A DNA stretch of 64,000 nt from RPQJ01 sp963726665. Lineage in GTDB: Bacteria; Pseudomonadota; Gammaproteobacteria; Steroidobacterales; Steroidobacteraceae. The position numbers and the translations under genes are program-made. Shown piece after piece: positions 17,813 to 27,781 of this stretch. Where the stretch lies: assembly GCA_963726665.1 (NCBI GenBank), contig CAVSDW010000011.1, forward strand, positions 304,258 through 368,257, given 5' to 3'. Each line of letters opens with the position of its first letter. Within the stretch, counting starts at the first letter, position 1. The notes under the pieces are model-generated. The model had not been told where the DNA came from. It worked only from the letters and a program-made list of their open reading frames with translations, and did no database searches.

Positions 17813-20523
17813 ACGCGCCTTCCGAGCAGGGCGACGATTTCGAGGCGGCCTCCGGGCGCGTTGCGCTGCCTTCCTGGCCCTTCCTCGATACCCTGCCCGT
17901 CACGCTCGCCGCGGGCGGCGACCGGACCGCGAACTTCCGGCAGGCGCTCGCCGACGGTGCCGCCAACCTGAAGCAGCGCTTCCTGGACGACGAACCGGTC
18001 GAGGCGCTGGTGCGCGACCGCGCGCGCATGGTGGACGTGGTGCTGCGCGAAGCCTGGGCGCTGCATGCGGGCCAGCATGCCAGGGAAGTCGGGCTCGTGG
18101 CCGTGGGCGGCTACGGCCGGGGCGAACTGCACCCATGCTCGGACATCGACGTGCTGATCCTGCTGCCCAAGTCCGAGGCAGAGGAAGGACATGAGGGCAT
18201 CGAGCGGTTCCTCGCGTTCCTCTGGGACATCGGCCTCGAGGTCGGCCACAGCGTCCGCACCATCGACGACTGCCAGCGCGAGAGCGCCGCGGACGTGAGC
18301 GTGGCGACCACGCTGATCGAGGCGCGGCTCCTCTGCGGGCCCGACCACCTGTACCAGGCCATGAGGCGCGCGCTCGGGCAGGACAGCGTCTGGTCGTCAC
18401 AGGCGTTCTTCGAGGCCAAGGTGGCCGAGCAGCAGGCGCGCCACCACCGCCACCACGACACCGCCTACAACCTCGAGCCGAACGTCAAGACGAGCCCCGG
18501 CGGACTTCGCGACATCCAGACGGTCGGCTGGGTCGCCAAGCGCCACTTCGGCGCCGGCACGCTCGACGAACTGGTCGAGCACGGGTTCCTCACTGCGGGC
18601 GAACTGCGCAAGCTCCGCACGGCGCAGGCCTTCCTGTGGAAGGTGCGCTTCGCGCTGCACGTCCTCACCGAGCGTCGCGAGGACCGCCTGCTGTTCGACC
18701 ACCAGATCCGCATCGCGCAGATGTTCGGCTACGAGGACGCTACCTACACGCTCGCGGTCGAGCAGTTCATGCAGCGCTACTACCGCACGGTCATGGACGT
18801 GAGCCTGCTGAACGAGATGCTGCTGCAGCTCTTCCGCGAAGCGATTCTCTCCGACCCGGCTGCGCCGGTGGTGCCGCTGAACCCGCGCTTCCAGGTACGC
18901 AGCGACTACCTCGAGGTCACCTCCGACGACGTGTTCACGCGGCAGCCCTCGGCGATCCTCGAGCTCTTCCGACTGATGCAGGAGCATCCGGACCTGCGCG
19001 GCGTGCGCGCCGCGACGATCCGCTCCCTGGGCCGGCACCTCTGGGTGATCGACGAGGAGTTCCGCCAGCATCCGCGCAATCACCGCCTGTTCCTCGAGCT
19101 GCTCGGCGCCCCGGCGGGCGTCACGCACGAGCTGCGGCGCATGAACCTCTACGGAGTGCTCGGCCGCTACATCCCGGCCTTCGGCCGAATCGTCGGCCGC
19201 ATGCAGTACGACCTGTTCCACGCCTACACGGTCGACGCGCACACCCTGTTCGTGGTCCGGAACCTGAGGCGGCTCGCGCTGCCGCAGTTCGAGCACGAGT
19301 TCCCCGAACTCTCGCGCCTGATGCAGTCGCTGCCGCGGCCCGAGATCGCGCTGCTCGCGGCACTGTTCCACGACATCGCCAAGGGACGCGGCGGCGACCA
19401 CTCGGAGCTCGGCGCGGTCGACGCCGAGGCCTTCTGCCTGGAGCAGGGGCTGTCGCGCTACGACGCCCGGCTGGTTGCCTGGCTGGTGCGCAATCACCTG
19501 TTCTTTTCGGTCACCGCGCAGAAGAAGGACATCTCCGACCCGAAGGTGATCCAGGACTTCGCGCGCGCGATCGGCGACCAGACACACCTCGACTACCTGT
19601 ACCTGCTCACCGTGGCCGACGTGCGCGGCACGAACCCGAAGCTGTGGAATTCGTGGCGATCCTCCCTGTTCAGCGACTTCTACGAGCGCACCAAGCGCGC
19701 GCTGCGCCGCGGCCTCGAGGCGCCGGTCGACAAGGACGAACTCGTCGCCGAGACCCGCGCGGCGGCGCGCGAACTGCTGACCCGGGAGGGCATCGACCCG
19801 CAGCGCGCCGACCACGCCTGGTCGCGCCTGAGCGACGAGTACTTCCTCCGCCACTCGCCCTCCGAGATCGCCTGGCACTCGCGGCTCATCGCCGACCGCG
19901 AGCCCGGGGATGCCTCGCCGCTCGTCGCCGTGCGCGACACGCCCGAGCGCGGCGGCAACGCCGTGCTCACGTTCATGCCGCACACGCAGCAGAACTTCGC
20001 ACGCACGACCGCACTGCTCGACCAGATGGGGCTCAACATCCTGGACGCCCGCATCACGCCGCTCGCCGGCGGATTGAGCCTCGACACCTACCTGGTGCTC
20101 GAGGACACCGGAGCGCCGATCGCCAGCCGGCAGCGCGCACTTGAGATCGAGCAGCAGCTGTGGCGCGTGCTGCAGAGTCCGGAGTCTGCCTGGCCCGCAG
20201 TCACGCGCCGCGCGCCGCGCCAGGTGCGAATGTTCTCGACGCCGACCCAGATCACGTTCATCGAAGACCCGGTGCGCCAGCGCACGATCATCGAGCTGAT
20301 CGCCGGCGACCGGCCGGGCCTGCTCTCGGAGGTCGGCAAGGTGCTGCTCGCGGAGCGCGTGGACGTGGTGACGGCGCGCATCATGACCATCGGCGAACGC
20401 GCCGAAGACGTCTTCTACGTGGCCGACGAGCATGGGCACCCGCTCAGCAACGAGGCGCGACTGCGCCTCGAGGAGCAGCTCCACGTCGCGCTCGACCTGC
20501 GTAACGCGGCGCGGATCGCCTGA
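17809..20523 (+). CDS. glnD: PII uridylyltransferase/uridylyl-removing enzyme
   Basis: A ~904-residue nitrogen sensor that uridylylates PII when glutamine is low and removes UMP when it is high. The nucleotidyltransferase motif GGYGRGELHPCSDIDVLIL lies near residues 99-117. The HD-domain motif HDIAKGRGGDHS is near 520, with two C-terminal ACT domains from about 704 and 826. I place the start at TTG 17809, which overlaps the map stop (TTGA) and gives the family length. A longer frame upstream only shadows map. The start codon remains the least certain part. Confidence 0.94.
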   Translation: MNAPSEQGDDFEAASGRVALPSWPFLDTLPVTLAAGGDRTANFRQALADGAANLKQRFLDDEPVEALVRDRARMVDVVLREAWALHAGQHAREVGLVAVGGYGRGELHPCSDIDVLILLPKSEAEEGHEGIERFLAFLWDIGLEVGHSVRTIDDCQRESAADVSVATTLIEARLLCGPDHLYQAMRRALGQDSVWSSQAFFEAKVAEQQARHHRHHDTAYNLEPNVKTSPGGLRDIQTVGWVAKRHFGAGTLDELVEHGFLTAGELRKLRTAQAFLWKVRFALHVLTERREDRLLFDHQIRIAQMFGYEDATYTLAVEQFMQRYYRTVMDVSLLNEMLLQLFREAILSDPAAPVVPLNPRFQVRSDYLEVTSDDVFTRQPSAILELFRLMQEHPDLRGVRAATIRSLGRHLWVIDEEFRQHPRNHRLFLELLGAPAGVTHELRRMNLYGVLGRYIPAFGRIVGRMQYDLFHAYTVDAHTLFVVRNLRRLALPQFEHEFPELSRLMQSLPRPEIALLAALFHDIAKGRGGDHSELGAVDAEAFCLEQGLSRYDARLVAWLVRNHLFFSVTAQKKDISDPKVIQDFARAIGDQTHLDYLYLLTVADVRGTNPKLWNSWRSSLFSDFYERTKRALRRGLEAPVDKDELVAETRAAARELLTREGIDPQRADHAWSRLSDEYFLRHSPSEIAWHSRLIADREPGDASPLVAVRDTPERGGNAVLTFMPHTQQNFARTTALLDQMGLNILDARITPLAGGLSLDTYLVLEDTGAPIASRQRALEIEQQLWRVLQSPESAWPAVTRRAPRQVRMFSTPTQITFIEDPVRQRTIIELIAGDRPGLLSEVGKVLLAERVDVVTARIMTIGERAEDVFYVADEHGHPLSNEARLRLEEQLHVALDLRNAARIA

Positions 20524-20533
20524 CCTCGGCACC

Positions 20534-21733
20534 ATGAACCCTCGCCTCGGCAGCTTGAGGCCCTACCCCTTCGAGCGGCTGCGCACGCTTCTCGACGGCG
20601 CGCGGCCTCCCGCGGCCCTGCGCCACATCCCGCTGTCCATCGGCGAGCCGAAGCACGCGGCGCCACCGTTCATCGCCGAGGCACTCACCCGCGCGCTCGA
20701 CTCGCTCGGCAGCTATCCGGCCGTGGCCGGCATCGCGGAATTGCGGGCGGCCGTCGCGGCCTGGCTCGAGCGCCGCTTCTCGCTCACGCCCGGGAGCGTG
20801 CGTGCGGACGACATGGTGTTGCCCGTGAACGGGACGCGCGAGGGACTGTTCTCGTTCGTGCAGGCTGCCGTCGACCCGACGCGCGCGCGTGCCGCCGTGC
20901 TCATGCCGAACCCGTTCTACCAGATCTACGAAGGCGCGGCCCTGCTCGCGGGCGCCGAGCCCGTGTATCTGGCCTGCGATCCGGCGAACGGCTGGCTGCC
21001 CGACCTCGACGCCGTCGACGCCACCGACTGGGACCGGTGCCAGGTGCTCTTCCTGTGCACCCCCGGCAATCCGACGGGCGCCGTGATGACCGAGGACTAC
21101 CTGCGACACGCCCTCGCCCTGTCGGAGCGCCACGGCTTCGTAATCGCCTCCGACGAGTGCTACTCGGAGATCTATCACGAGGAGTCGCGCCCGCCCTGCG
21201 GCCTGCTGCAGGCGGCGCAGTCGGCCGGCCGGCGGGAGTTCGAGGGCTGCGTCGTCTTCCACAGCCTGTCGAAGCGCTCGAGCGTGCCCGGGCTGCGTTC
21301 GGGATTCGTGGCCGGCGATCCGGCGCTGCTCGCGGCGTTCCGGCTGTACCGCACCTACCACGGCTGTGCGGTGCCGGTTCACACGCAGCTCGCCAGCATC
21401 CCGGCCTGGCAGGACGAGGCGCACGTCGTGCTGAATCGCGAGCTTTACCGCCGCAAGTTCGACCTCGTGGTACCGATGCTGCGCGAAGTCCTCGACGTCG
21501 AACTGCCGGAAGGCGCGTTCTACCTCTGGCCCCGGGTCGGCGACGACGAGGCATTCGCGCGTGGACTCCACGCGTCCCGAAACGTGACGGTGCTGCCGGG
21601 CTCGTACCTTGCTCGCGACGCGGCGAACGGAAATCCCGGCCGAGGCCGCGTGCGGATCTCGCTCGTGGCGAGTGTCGATGATTGCGTCGAGGCGGCGCGG
21701 CGGATCGTCGCATTCGTGCGGGAGGGTTCCTGA
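20534..21733 (+). CDS. dapC: Succinyldiaminopimelate transaminase
   Basis: A 399-residue class I/II PLP aminotransferase. YPAVAGIAELRAAVAAWLE, the NPFYQIYEGAA strand, FLCTPGNPTGAV and the PLP lysine in HSLSKRSSVPGLRSG (about residue 245) are present. Position between glnD and dapD argues for DapC of the succinylase lysine/meso-DAP pathway rather than a generic aminotransferase. ATG 20534 is ten bases after glnD, so the genes are likely co-transcribed. Confidence 0.9.
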   Translation: MNPRLGSLRPYPFERLRTLLDGARPPAALRHIPLSIGEPKHAAPPFIAEALTRALDSLGSYPAVAGIAELRAAVAAWLERRFSLTPGSVRADDMVLPVNGTREGLFSFVQAAVDPTRARAAVLMPNPFYQIYEGAALLAGAEPVYLACDPANGWLPDLDAVDATDWDRCQVLFLCTPGNPTGAVMTEDYLRHALALSERHGFVIASDECYSEIYHEESRPPCGLLQAAQSAGRREFEGCVVFHSLSKRSSVPGLRSGFVAGDPALLAAFRLYRTYHGCAVPVHTQLASIPAWQDEAHVVLNRELYRRKFDLVVPMLREVLDVELPEGAFYLWPRVGDDEAFARGLHASRNVTVLPGSYLARDAANGNPGRGRVRISLVASVDDCVEAARRIVAFVREGS

Positions 21734-21932
21734 GGCGGCTCAGCAGGCCCGCAGGCCGCAAAACCGGGAGCGCATCGGTCACGCGGCGCCGGCTCGCGGA
21801 AGAGGATCCGGCAACGCGAAACCGTTGCGGCGAAGAGCTTTCTCTCACGTCGAGGCCGCTCTCGCGCGGGTTGCGAATCATCGATTCGGCTATGCTTTCG
21901 TCACTCCGCCATCCACGCCTCACGGGACGCAC

Positions 21933-22778
<846 letters not shown>

Positions 22779-22783
22779 TGATC

Positions 22784-22873
22784 AGCGGTTAGCGGTTCGT
22801 AAGACAAAGCCAGTACAAGGAGACAGCGGATTGCCGGAATGGATCGTCTGTTCCCTGCTAACCGCGAACCGCT
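22784..22873. repeat. Imperfect inverted repeat between convergent dapD and phoU
   Basis: AGCGGTTAGCGGTT (from 22784) and the complement of 22858-22873 differ by one base over 16, separated by about 58 bases. The motif AGCGGTTA is also repeated in tandem just before it, overlapping the dapD stop. The right arm covers the phoU stop. It may act as a bidirectional terminator for the two convergent transcripts. Confidence 0.5.
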
Positions 22874-23555
22874 AGTCACGAACCACTTTCTTCGGCTTCT
22901 CCCCTTCGATCATGTAGAGCACCTGTTCCGCGATGTTCTTCGCGTGGTCGCCCACTCGCTCGAGTCCCTTGAGCGCGAACATGGTGTCGATGGTCGGCTT
23001 CAGGAACCGGTGGTCCTGCATGACGTAGGACATGAGCTGCCGGAGCGCGGTCGCGTACTCGCGGTCGAGTTCCTTGTCGCGCGCGAGCACGTCCTCGGCG
23101 AGCGCGGTGCTGCCCTCGTCGAGCGCACGCACGGCACTGCGCAGCATCGACATCGAGAGGTCCGCCATGTGCCGGAGGTAACGGGCGACCGCCACCACCG
23201 GATCGTCCGGTGACGCCGAGCCGATCTGCATCGCGAAGCGCGCGATCTTCTTCGACTCGTCGCCCACACGCTCGAGCTCGAGCCCGGCTCGGGCGACTGC
23301 CCTCGCCATGCGCAGGTCGTTCGCGACCGGCTGCTGAAGGGCGATGAACTTCAGGCTGTCCTCGTCCAGGCGATTGTCGTACTCGTTCACGAGGCGTTCA
23401 CGCGTCAGGACGAGTTCCGCGAGCCCCACGTCGCGCTCGAGCAGCGCCTTCACGGCCGACCCGACCTGGTCTATGACGAGTCCGCCCATTTCGACCGCGT
23501 GCATGCGCAGCCCATGCAGCGTCTGGTCGACGGTCTTGGATATGTGGCCTTCCAC
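22872..23555 (-). CDS. phoU: Phosphate-specific transport regulator PhoU (copy 1)
   Basis: A 227-residue all-helical protein that couples the Pst transporter to PhoR and keeps the Pho regulon off in high phosphate. Two three-helix PhoU repeats show the metal-cluster motifs ERVGDESKKIARFA and ERVGDHAKNIAEQV. It is the last gene of pstSCAB-phoU, 105 bases after pstB. A second, longer PhoU is encoded at 29.5 kb. Confidence 0.94.
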   Translation of the reverse strand: MEGHISKTVDQTLHGLRMHAVEMGGLVIDQVGSAVKALLERDVGLAELVLTRERLVNEYDNRLDEDSLKFIALQQPVANDLRMARAVARAGLELERVGDESKKIARFAMQIGSASPDDPVVAVARYLRHMADLSMSMLRSAVRALDEGSTALAEDVLARDKELDREYATALRQLMSYVMQDHRFLKPTIDTMFALKGLERVGDHAKNIAEQVLYMIEGEKPKKVVRD

Positions 23556-23660
23556 CGGGTCGCCTCCACCAGTGATCTCCGACCGGTCGCCAGGCCGCGG
23601 CCGCAGCGACTGTCGTTCGACGTCTGCGCAACCTGCTCGTCGACGTTCATACCCGCTCCG

Positions 23661-24557
23661 TCAGCCGTAGCGGCCGGTGATGTAGTCCTCGGTCGCCTTC
23701 TTGGTCGGGTTCGTGAAGATCTTCGAGGTGGCATCCACCTCGACGAGCTCGCCGAGATACATGAACGCAGTGAAATCCGACACGCGCGCGGCCTGCTGCA
23801 TGTTGTGAGTGACGATCAGAATCGTGACCCGCTGACGCAGCTCCGTGATCAGCTCCTCGATCTTCGCAGTCGCGATCGGGTCGAGGGCCGAGGTCGGCTC
23901 GTCGAACAGCAGGATTTCCGGTTCCGTCGCGAGCGCGCGCGCGATGCACACTCGCTGCATCTGGCCGCCGGACAGTGCCAGCGCCGAGTCGTTCAACCGG
24001 CCCTTTACCTCTTCCCAGATGGCGGCCCCGCGCAGCGCCTTCTCGACACGGTCGCCGAGTTCGGTGCGATTGCGGATGCCGCGCAGGCGCAACCCGTAGG
24101 CGACGTTCTCGAATACGCTCTTCGGAAACGGGTTCGGCTTCTGGAACACCATGCCGATGCGCATGCGCACCTCGATCGGGTCCGTCTCCGGGCCGACCAG
24201 GTTCACGTCGTCCGGGCGCAGCGTGATGGCGCCCTTGTACTTCGTGTCCGCCTGCAGGTCGTGCATGCGATTGAAGCAACGCAGGAACGTGCTCTTGCCG
24301 CATCCGGACGGGCCGATCAGCGCGGTGACCTGGTTCTCCGGGATCGCGAGGTTGATGTTCTTGAGCGCGTGGTTCGAGCCGTACCAGAAGTCGAGCTTCT
24401 CGGCCCGGGCCTTCGGCGCGTTGGCACTCGCGACCTTGCGTTCCTCGAGCGAGATCGAGACCGAGGGGGCTCCGGCTCGTTCGGCATTGGTATCGCCTGG
24501 CATCGGTGAAGCCTGCTTTGTCCTGGATTCGGGTTCGTGTGCTGCGATCGTCGCCAT
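23661..24557 (-). CDS. pstB: Phosphate ABC transporter ATP-binding protein
   Basis: A 298-residue ATPase of the high-affinity phosphate importer. Walker A GPSGCGKST is at residues 82-90, the signature is LSGGQMQRVCIARAL, Walker B is ILLFDEPTSALDP, and the H-loop is VTHNM. ATG 24557 is favoured by GGTGAG upstream and lies five bases after the pstA stop. That start gives an unusual ~50-residue N-terminal extension; internal ATGs exist, so the true start could be later. Confidence 0.95.
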   Translation of the reverse strand: MATIAAHEPESRTKQASPMPGDTNAERAGAPSVSISLEERKVASANAPKARAEKLDFWYGSNHALKNINLAIPENQVTALIGPSGCGKSTFLRCFNRMHDLQADTKYKGAITLRPDDVNLVGPETDPIEVRMRIGMVFQKPNPFPKSVFENVAYGLRLRGIRNRTELGDRVEKALRGAAIWEEVKGRLNDSALALSGGQMQRVCIARALATEPEILLFDEPTSALDPIATAKIEELITELRQRVTILIVTHNMQQAARVSDFTAFMYLGELVEVDATSKIFTNPTKKATEDYITGRYG

Positions 24558-24562
24558 GACGC

Positions 24563-25495
24563 TCACCAGTTGATCTTCTTGCGGAAGCGGTAGCGGATGA
24601 CGATCGCGACCGCATTCATGGCGAGCGTCATGCCGAGGAGAATGGCGCCCGCCGCCGCGGCATTGGACTGGAAGGCCTGGTCCGGCCGCGACACCCAGTT
24701 GAACATCTGGATGGGCATGGCCGTGAACTCGCTCTGCAGCCATTCGAAATTCAGGAACGGGAACTGGCCCGTGACCGGGGACGGCGGCAGGAACGCGATG
24801 AACGCCAGCGCGCCGATGGTGATGATCGGGGCGGTCTCCCCGATGGCTCGCGACAGGCCCAGGATCAGGCCGGTGAGGATCCCGCCCGTCGAATAGGGCA
24901 GCACGTGGTCCTTGGTCACCTCCCACCGTGTCGCGCCGAGCCCGTACGCCGCCTCGCGGATCGCCTTGGGCACGGAGCGCAGCGATTCGCGGGTCGCGAC
25001 GATCACGATCGGCAGGATGAGGAGCGCGAGCGTCAGGCCCGCGGTGAGGATGCTCTGGCCCAGCCCGAACTGGTACACGAACAAGCCGAGCGCCAGCAGT
25101 CCGTAGACGATGGACGGCACGCCCGCGAGGTTCGTCACGTTGACCTCGATGATGCCGGTGAACCAGTTCTTGGGGGCGTATTCCTCGAGGTAGATCGCGG
25201 CCGCCACCCCGATCGGCAGCGACACCAGCGCCGTCACGACCATGATCAGCGAGGTACCGACCGCCGGCGAAAGGATGCCCGCGTTCTCCGCCTTGCGGGA
25301 CGGGAAGTTCGTGAAGAACTTCCAGCCGAACCTCGCCGCACCGTCACGCACGAGATCAAGGAAAAGATACGCGAGGATCCCGAGGCAACCGATCATGATC
25401 AGGAGCCCGAGGATCACGAACAGCTTGTCGAGCTGCTTCTTCCAGCCGAGGCCACGACGGATCTCTTCGAGCGCCAGCTGCGCGGTGGCGGCCAT
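24563..25495 (-). CDS. pstA: Phosphate ABC transporter permease PstA
   Basis: A 310-residue inner-membrane permease with six predicted helices. The EAA-like coupling loop reads REAAYGLGATRWEVTKDHVLP, followed by GLSRAIGETAPII. It pairs with PstC to form the phosphate channel. The start at 25495 overlaps the pstC stop by one base (TGATG), consistent with stoichiometric expression. Confidence 0.96.
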   Translation of the reverse strand: MAATAQLALEEIRRGLGWKKQLDKLFVILGLLIMIGCLGILAYLFLDLVRDGAARFGWKFFTNFPSRKAENAGILSPAVGTSLIMVVTALVSLPIGVAAAIYLEEYAPKNWFTGIIEVNVTNLAGVPSIVYGLLALGLFVYQFGLGQSILTAGLTLALLILPIVIVATRESLRSVPKAIREAAYGLGATRWEVTKDHVLPYSTGGILTGLILGLSRAIGETAPIITIGALAFIAFLPPSPVTGQFPFLNFEWLQSEFTAMPIQMFNWVSRPDQAFQSNAAAAGAILLGMTLAMNAVAIVIRYRFRKKINW

Positions 25496-26421
25496 CAGTA
25501 TGCCTCCCGGAACCGGCGGGTCAGGAAGAACCCGATGACGTTGAACACGAGCGTCATGAGCATCAGCACGAGACCGGCCGCAAAGATGCTCTGGTAGCCG
25601 ATGCTGCCGTGCGGCAGGTCGCCGAGGCTCACCTGGACGATGAAAGCGGTGATCGTCGCCGCCGGCTCGGTCGGGTTGAACGTAAGGTTCGGCTGCATGC
25701 CGGCCGCGATGGCGACGACCATGGTCTCGCCCACCGCGCGCGAAATGCCGAGGATGTATGCAGCCGCGAGCCCGGAGAACGCACCGGGCACCACGACCCT
25801 GAGCGCCGTCTGGAGCCTGGTGGCGCCCATGGCATAGGAGCCCTCCCGCATGTAGCGCGGCACGGCCCGCATCGCGTCTTCGCCGACCGAGGCCACGTAC
25901 GGAACGATCATGATTCCGATCACGAGGCCCGGGCTCAGCATGTTGAAGCCGGGCAGGTCGGGAATGACCTTCTGCAGCAGCGGGGTGACGATCAGCAGCG
26001 CGAAATAGCCGTAGACGACGGTGGGCACCGCGCCGAGGAGTTCGAGGACGGGCTTGACCGTCTCACGAAGCTTATGCGGCGCGAATTCCGAAAGGTAGAT
26101 CGCGATGATCGTGCCGAGCGGGATCGCGACCGCGAGCGCGACGCCCGTGACGGTCAGGGTCCCCGCCACCAGCGGCATGATGCCGTAGTGCGCGTCGGCA
26201 AAGAGCGGCGTCCACGTGGTGTCCGTGAGGAACTCACGGATCGTGACGTGATCGAAGAACCCGGATGACTCGTAGAGAAGGATGAAGACGATGGCGGCGG
26301 TCGTGAAGACCGCCACGAGGCCGGCGAGGAGCAGCACGAACTCGACGATCCGGTCGCGAGTCTTGCGATAGGCAAGTGACGCCATGGCGCCTTTGGAACC
26401 CAGCGCTATCGAACGGCTCAT
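25495..26421 (-). CDS. pstC: Phosphate ABC transporter permease PstC
   Basis: A 308-residue inner-membrane permease and partner of PstA. The coupling loop is REGSYAMGATRLQTALRVVVP followed by GISRAVGETMVV. N-terminal MSRSIALGSKGA precedes the first helix near residue 27. It is 148 bases downstream of pstS; that gap holds a GC-rich hairpin and no gene. Confidence 0.96.
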   Translation of the reverse strand: MSRSIALGSKGAMASLAYRKTRDRIVEFVLLLAGLVAVFTTAAIVFILLYESSGFFDHVTIREFLTDTTWTPLFADAHYGIMPLVAGTLTVTGVALAVAIPLGTIIAIYLSEFAPHKLRETVKPVLELLGAVPTVVYGYFALLIVTPLLQKVIPDLPGFNMLSPGLVIGIMIVPYVASVGEDAMRAVPRYMREGSYAMGATRLQTALRVVVPGAFSGLAAAYILGISRAVGETMVVAIAAGMQPNLTFNPTEPAATITAFIVQVSLGDLPHGSIGYQSIFAAGLVLMLMTLVFNVIGFFLTRRFREAY

Positions 26422-26513
26422 GGTGGAACCACCCTTCCCGCTTCTGCTCTTTACCCGCCAGCGGCAGTCTACCTGCCGCGCGCGGCACTCGCGACTGCGT
26501 CGCGGCGAACGAA

Positions 26514-26542
26514 CGGGGAGGGCCGCGGCCGGCGCCTCCCCG
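26514..26542 (-). terminator. GC-rich hairpin between pstS and pstC
   Basis: CGGGGAGG (26514-26521) pairs with CCTCCCCG (26535-26542) around a 13-base, very GC-rich loop. No U-tract follows. Such an element could lower read-through into pstCAB, so that the binding protein is made in excess, or protect the pstS message end. The role is inferred from position only. Confidence 0.4.
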
Positions 26543-26569
26543 CCCTGGATCAGGCCAATGCAGCAGTGC

Positions 26570-27574
26570 CTACTGCTTCCTTTCCATCGTCAACAGCTGG
26601 TCGATGGTGAGGCCGACCTTGGGCACCCCGCCGAACACCGTGCCGGCCTTGCGCTCGGTGAAATGCTGGAGGACGGTCGTATAAGCGGTCGCAGGCAGCG
26701 GCACATAGCCGACTTCCGACACCAGCTTCGCGCCATTGTTGATGTAGAACTTGATGAATTCCTGCACCTCGGGGCGCGCCGCGGCGGACACCTTCACGTA
26801 CAGGAACAGCGGGCGCGACAGCGGCTGGTACTTGCCGTTGATGACGTTCTCGGCGCTCGGATCCACGGGGCCCTTGCCGCCGTCGATCGCCACCGCGCGG
26901 AGCTTGTCCTTGTGGGCCGCGAAGTACGCGTAACCGAAGTAGCCCAGCGCGCCCTTCTCGTTCTCGACGCCCTGCACGAGGGTGTTGTCGTCCTCGCTGG
27001 CCGTATAGTCGGACCGGCTCGACTTGGCCTTGCCATTCACCGCCTCGGTGAAGTAGTCGAAGGTGCCGGAATCCGTGCCGGCCCCGAACAGCATCATCTT
27101 CTGCGACGGGAACCCCGAACGCACCTGGTTCCAGTTGTTGACGCGTCCCTGGGCGCCAGGCTCCCAGATCTTCTTCAGTTCCGCGACCGTCAGCGACTTG
27201 GCCCAGCTGTTGGCCGGGTTGATGACGACCGTGAGCGCGTCGAACGCGATCGGCAGTTCCATGTACGTGATGCCAGCCTTGCGGCAGGCTTCCATTTCGT
27301 CGGCAAGAATCGGCCGCGAGGCGTCAGCGATGTCCGTCTCGCCTCGGCAGAACTTCTTGAAACCGCCGCCCGTGCCGGCGATGCCGACCGTGACGTGCAC
27401 CTTGCCGCGCTTGGAGATCTGGAACTCCTCGGCCACCGCCTCGGAGATCGGGAAGACGGTGCTCGAACCGTCGATCTTGATCGAAGCGGCCTGGGCCAAT
27501 GCCCGCTCGGGGGCGCCGACGGCCATGATGCCGACAAACAGTGCCGGGACCGCGAATTTCTGCCACAACTTCAT
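26570..27574 (-). CDS. pstS: Phosphate-binding periplasmic protein PstS
   Basis: A 334-residue solute-binding protein of the Pst importer. ATG 27574 opens a signal peptide (MKLWQKFAVPALFVGIMAVG, cleavage near ALA) with AGAGGG eight bases upstream; an in-frame TTG at 27592 was rejected. The mature protein starts ASIKIDGSSTVFPISEAVAE, a phosphate-contact region, and contains GSGT-type contacts (GAGTDSGTFDYF). A Pho box lies 74 bases before the start. Confidence 0.96.
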   Translation of the reverse strand: MKLWQKFAVPALFVGIMAVGAPERALAQAASIKIDGSSTVFPISEAVAEEFQISKRGKVHVTVGIAGTGGGFKKFCRGETDIADASRPILADEMEACRKAGITYMELPIAFDALTVVINPANSWAKSLTVAELKKIWEPGAQGRVNNWNQVRSGFPSQKMMLFGAGTDSGTFDYFTEAVNGKAKSSRSDYTASEDDNTLVQGVENEKGALGYFGYAYFAAHKDKLRAVAIDGGKGPVDPSAENVINGKYQPLSRPLFLYVKVSAAARPEVQEFIKFYINNGAKLVSEVGYVPLPATAYTTVLQHFTERKAGTVFGGVPKVGLTIDQLLTMERKQ

Positions 27575-27647
27575 GGAGTTGACCCTCTGCAAGCCTGGGG
27601 AGTGTTGGTGACGGTACGAACGATGGCGCGGAGTGTGCGGCCAGCGT

Positions 27648-27665
27648 GTGACAGGAGTATTACAG
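27648..27665 (-). promoter_or_regulatory. Pho box of the pstSCAB-phoU operon
   Basis: On the minus strand CTGTAAT, four bases, then CTGTCAC matches the PhoB site (two CTGTCAT-like 7-mers spaced by four). CACACT, a weak -10, begins ten bases downstream, the usual spacing when PhoB replaces the -35. The site is 74 bases before the pstS start, and phoB is encoded at 33.4 kb. Confidence 0.8.
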
Positions 27666-27781
27666 GGCAGCCGGCCATCCCGCGGCTTGTGCCGCCGCGT
27701 TCACTTCGATATACACCGCGTTCGCCCCGGGGACCGCCCCCGGACCGGGCGCGAAGCCTGCCGGATCGACGTTACAGCCCC

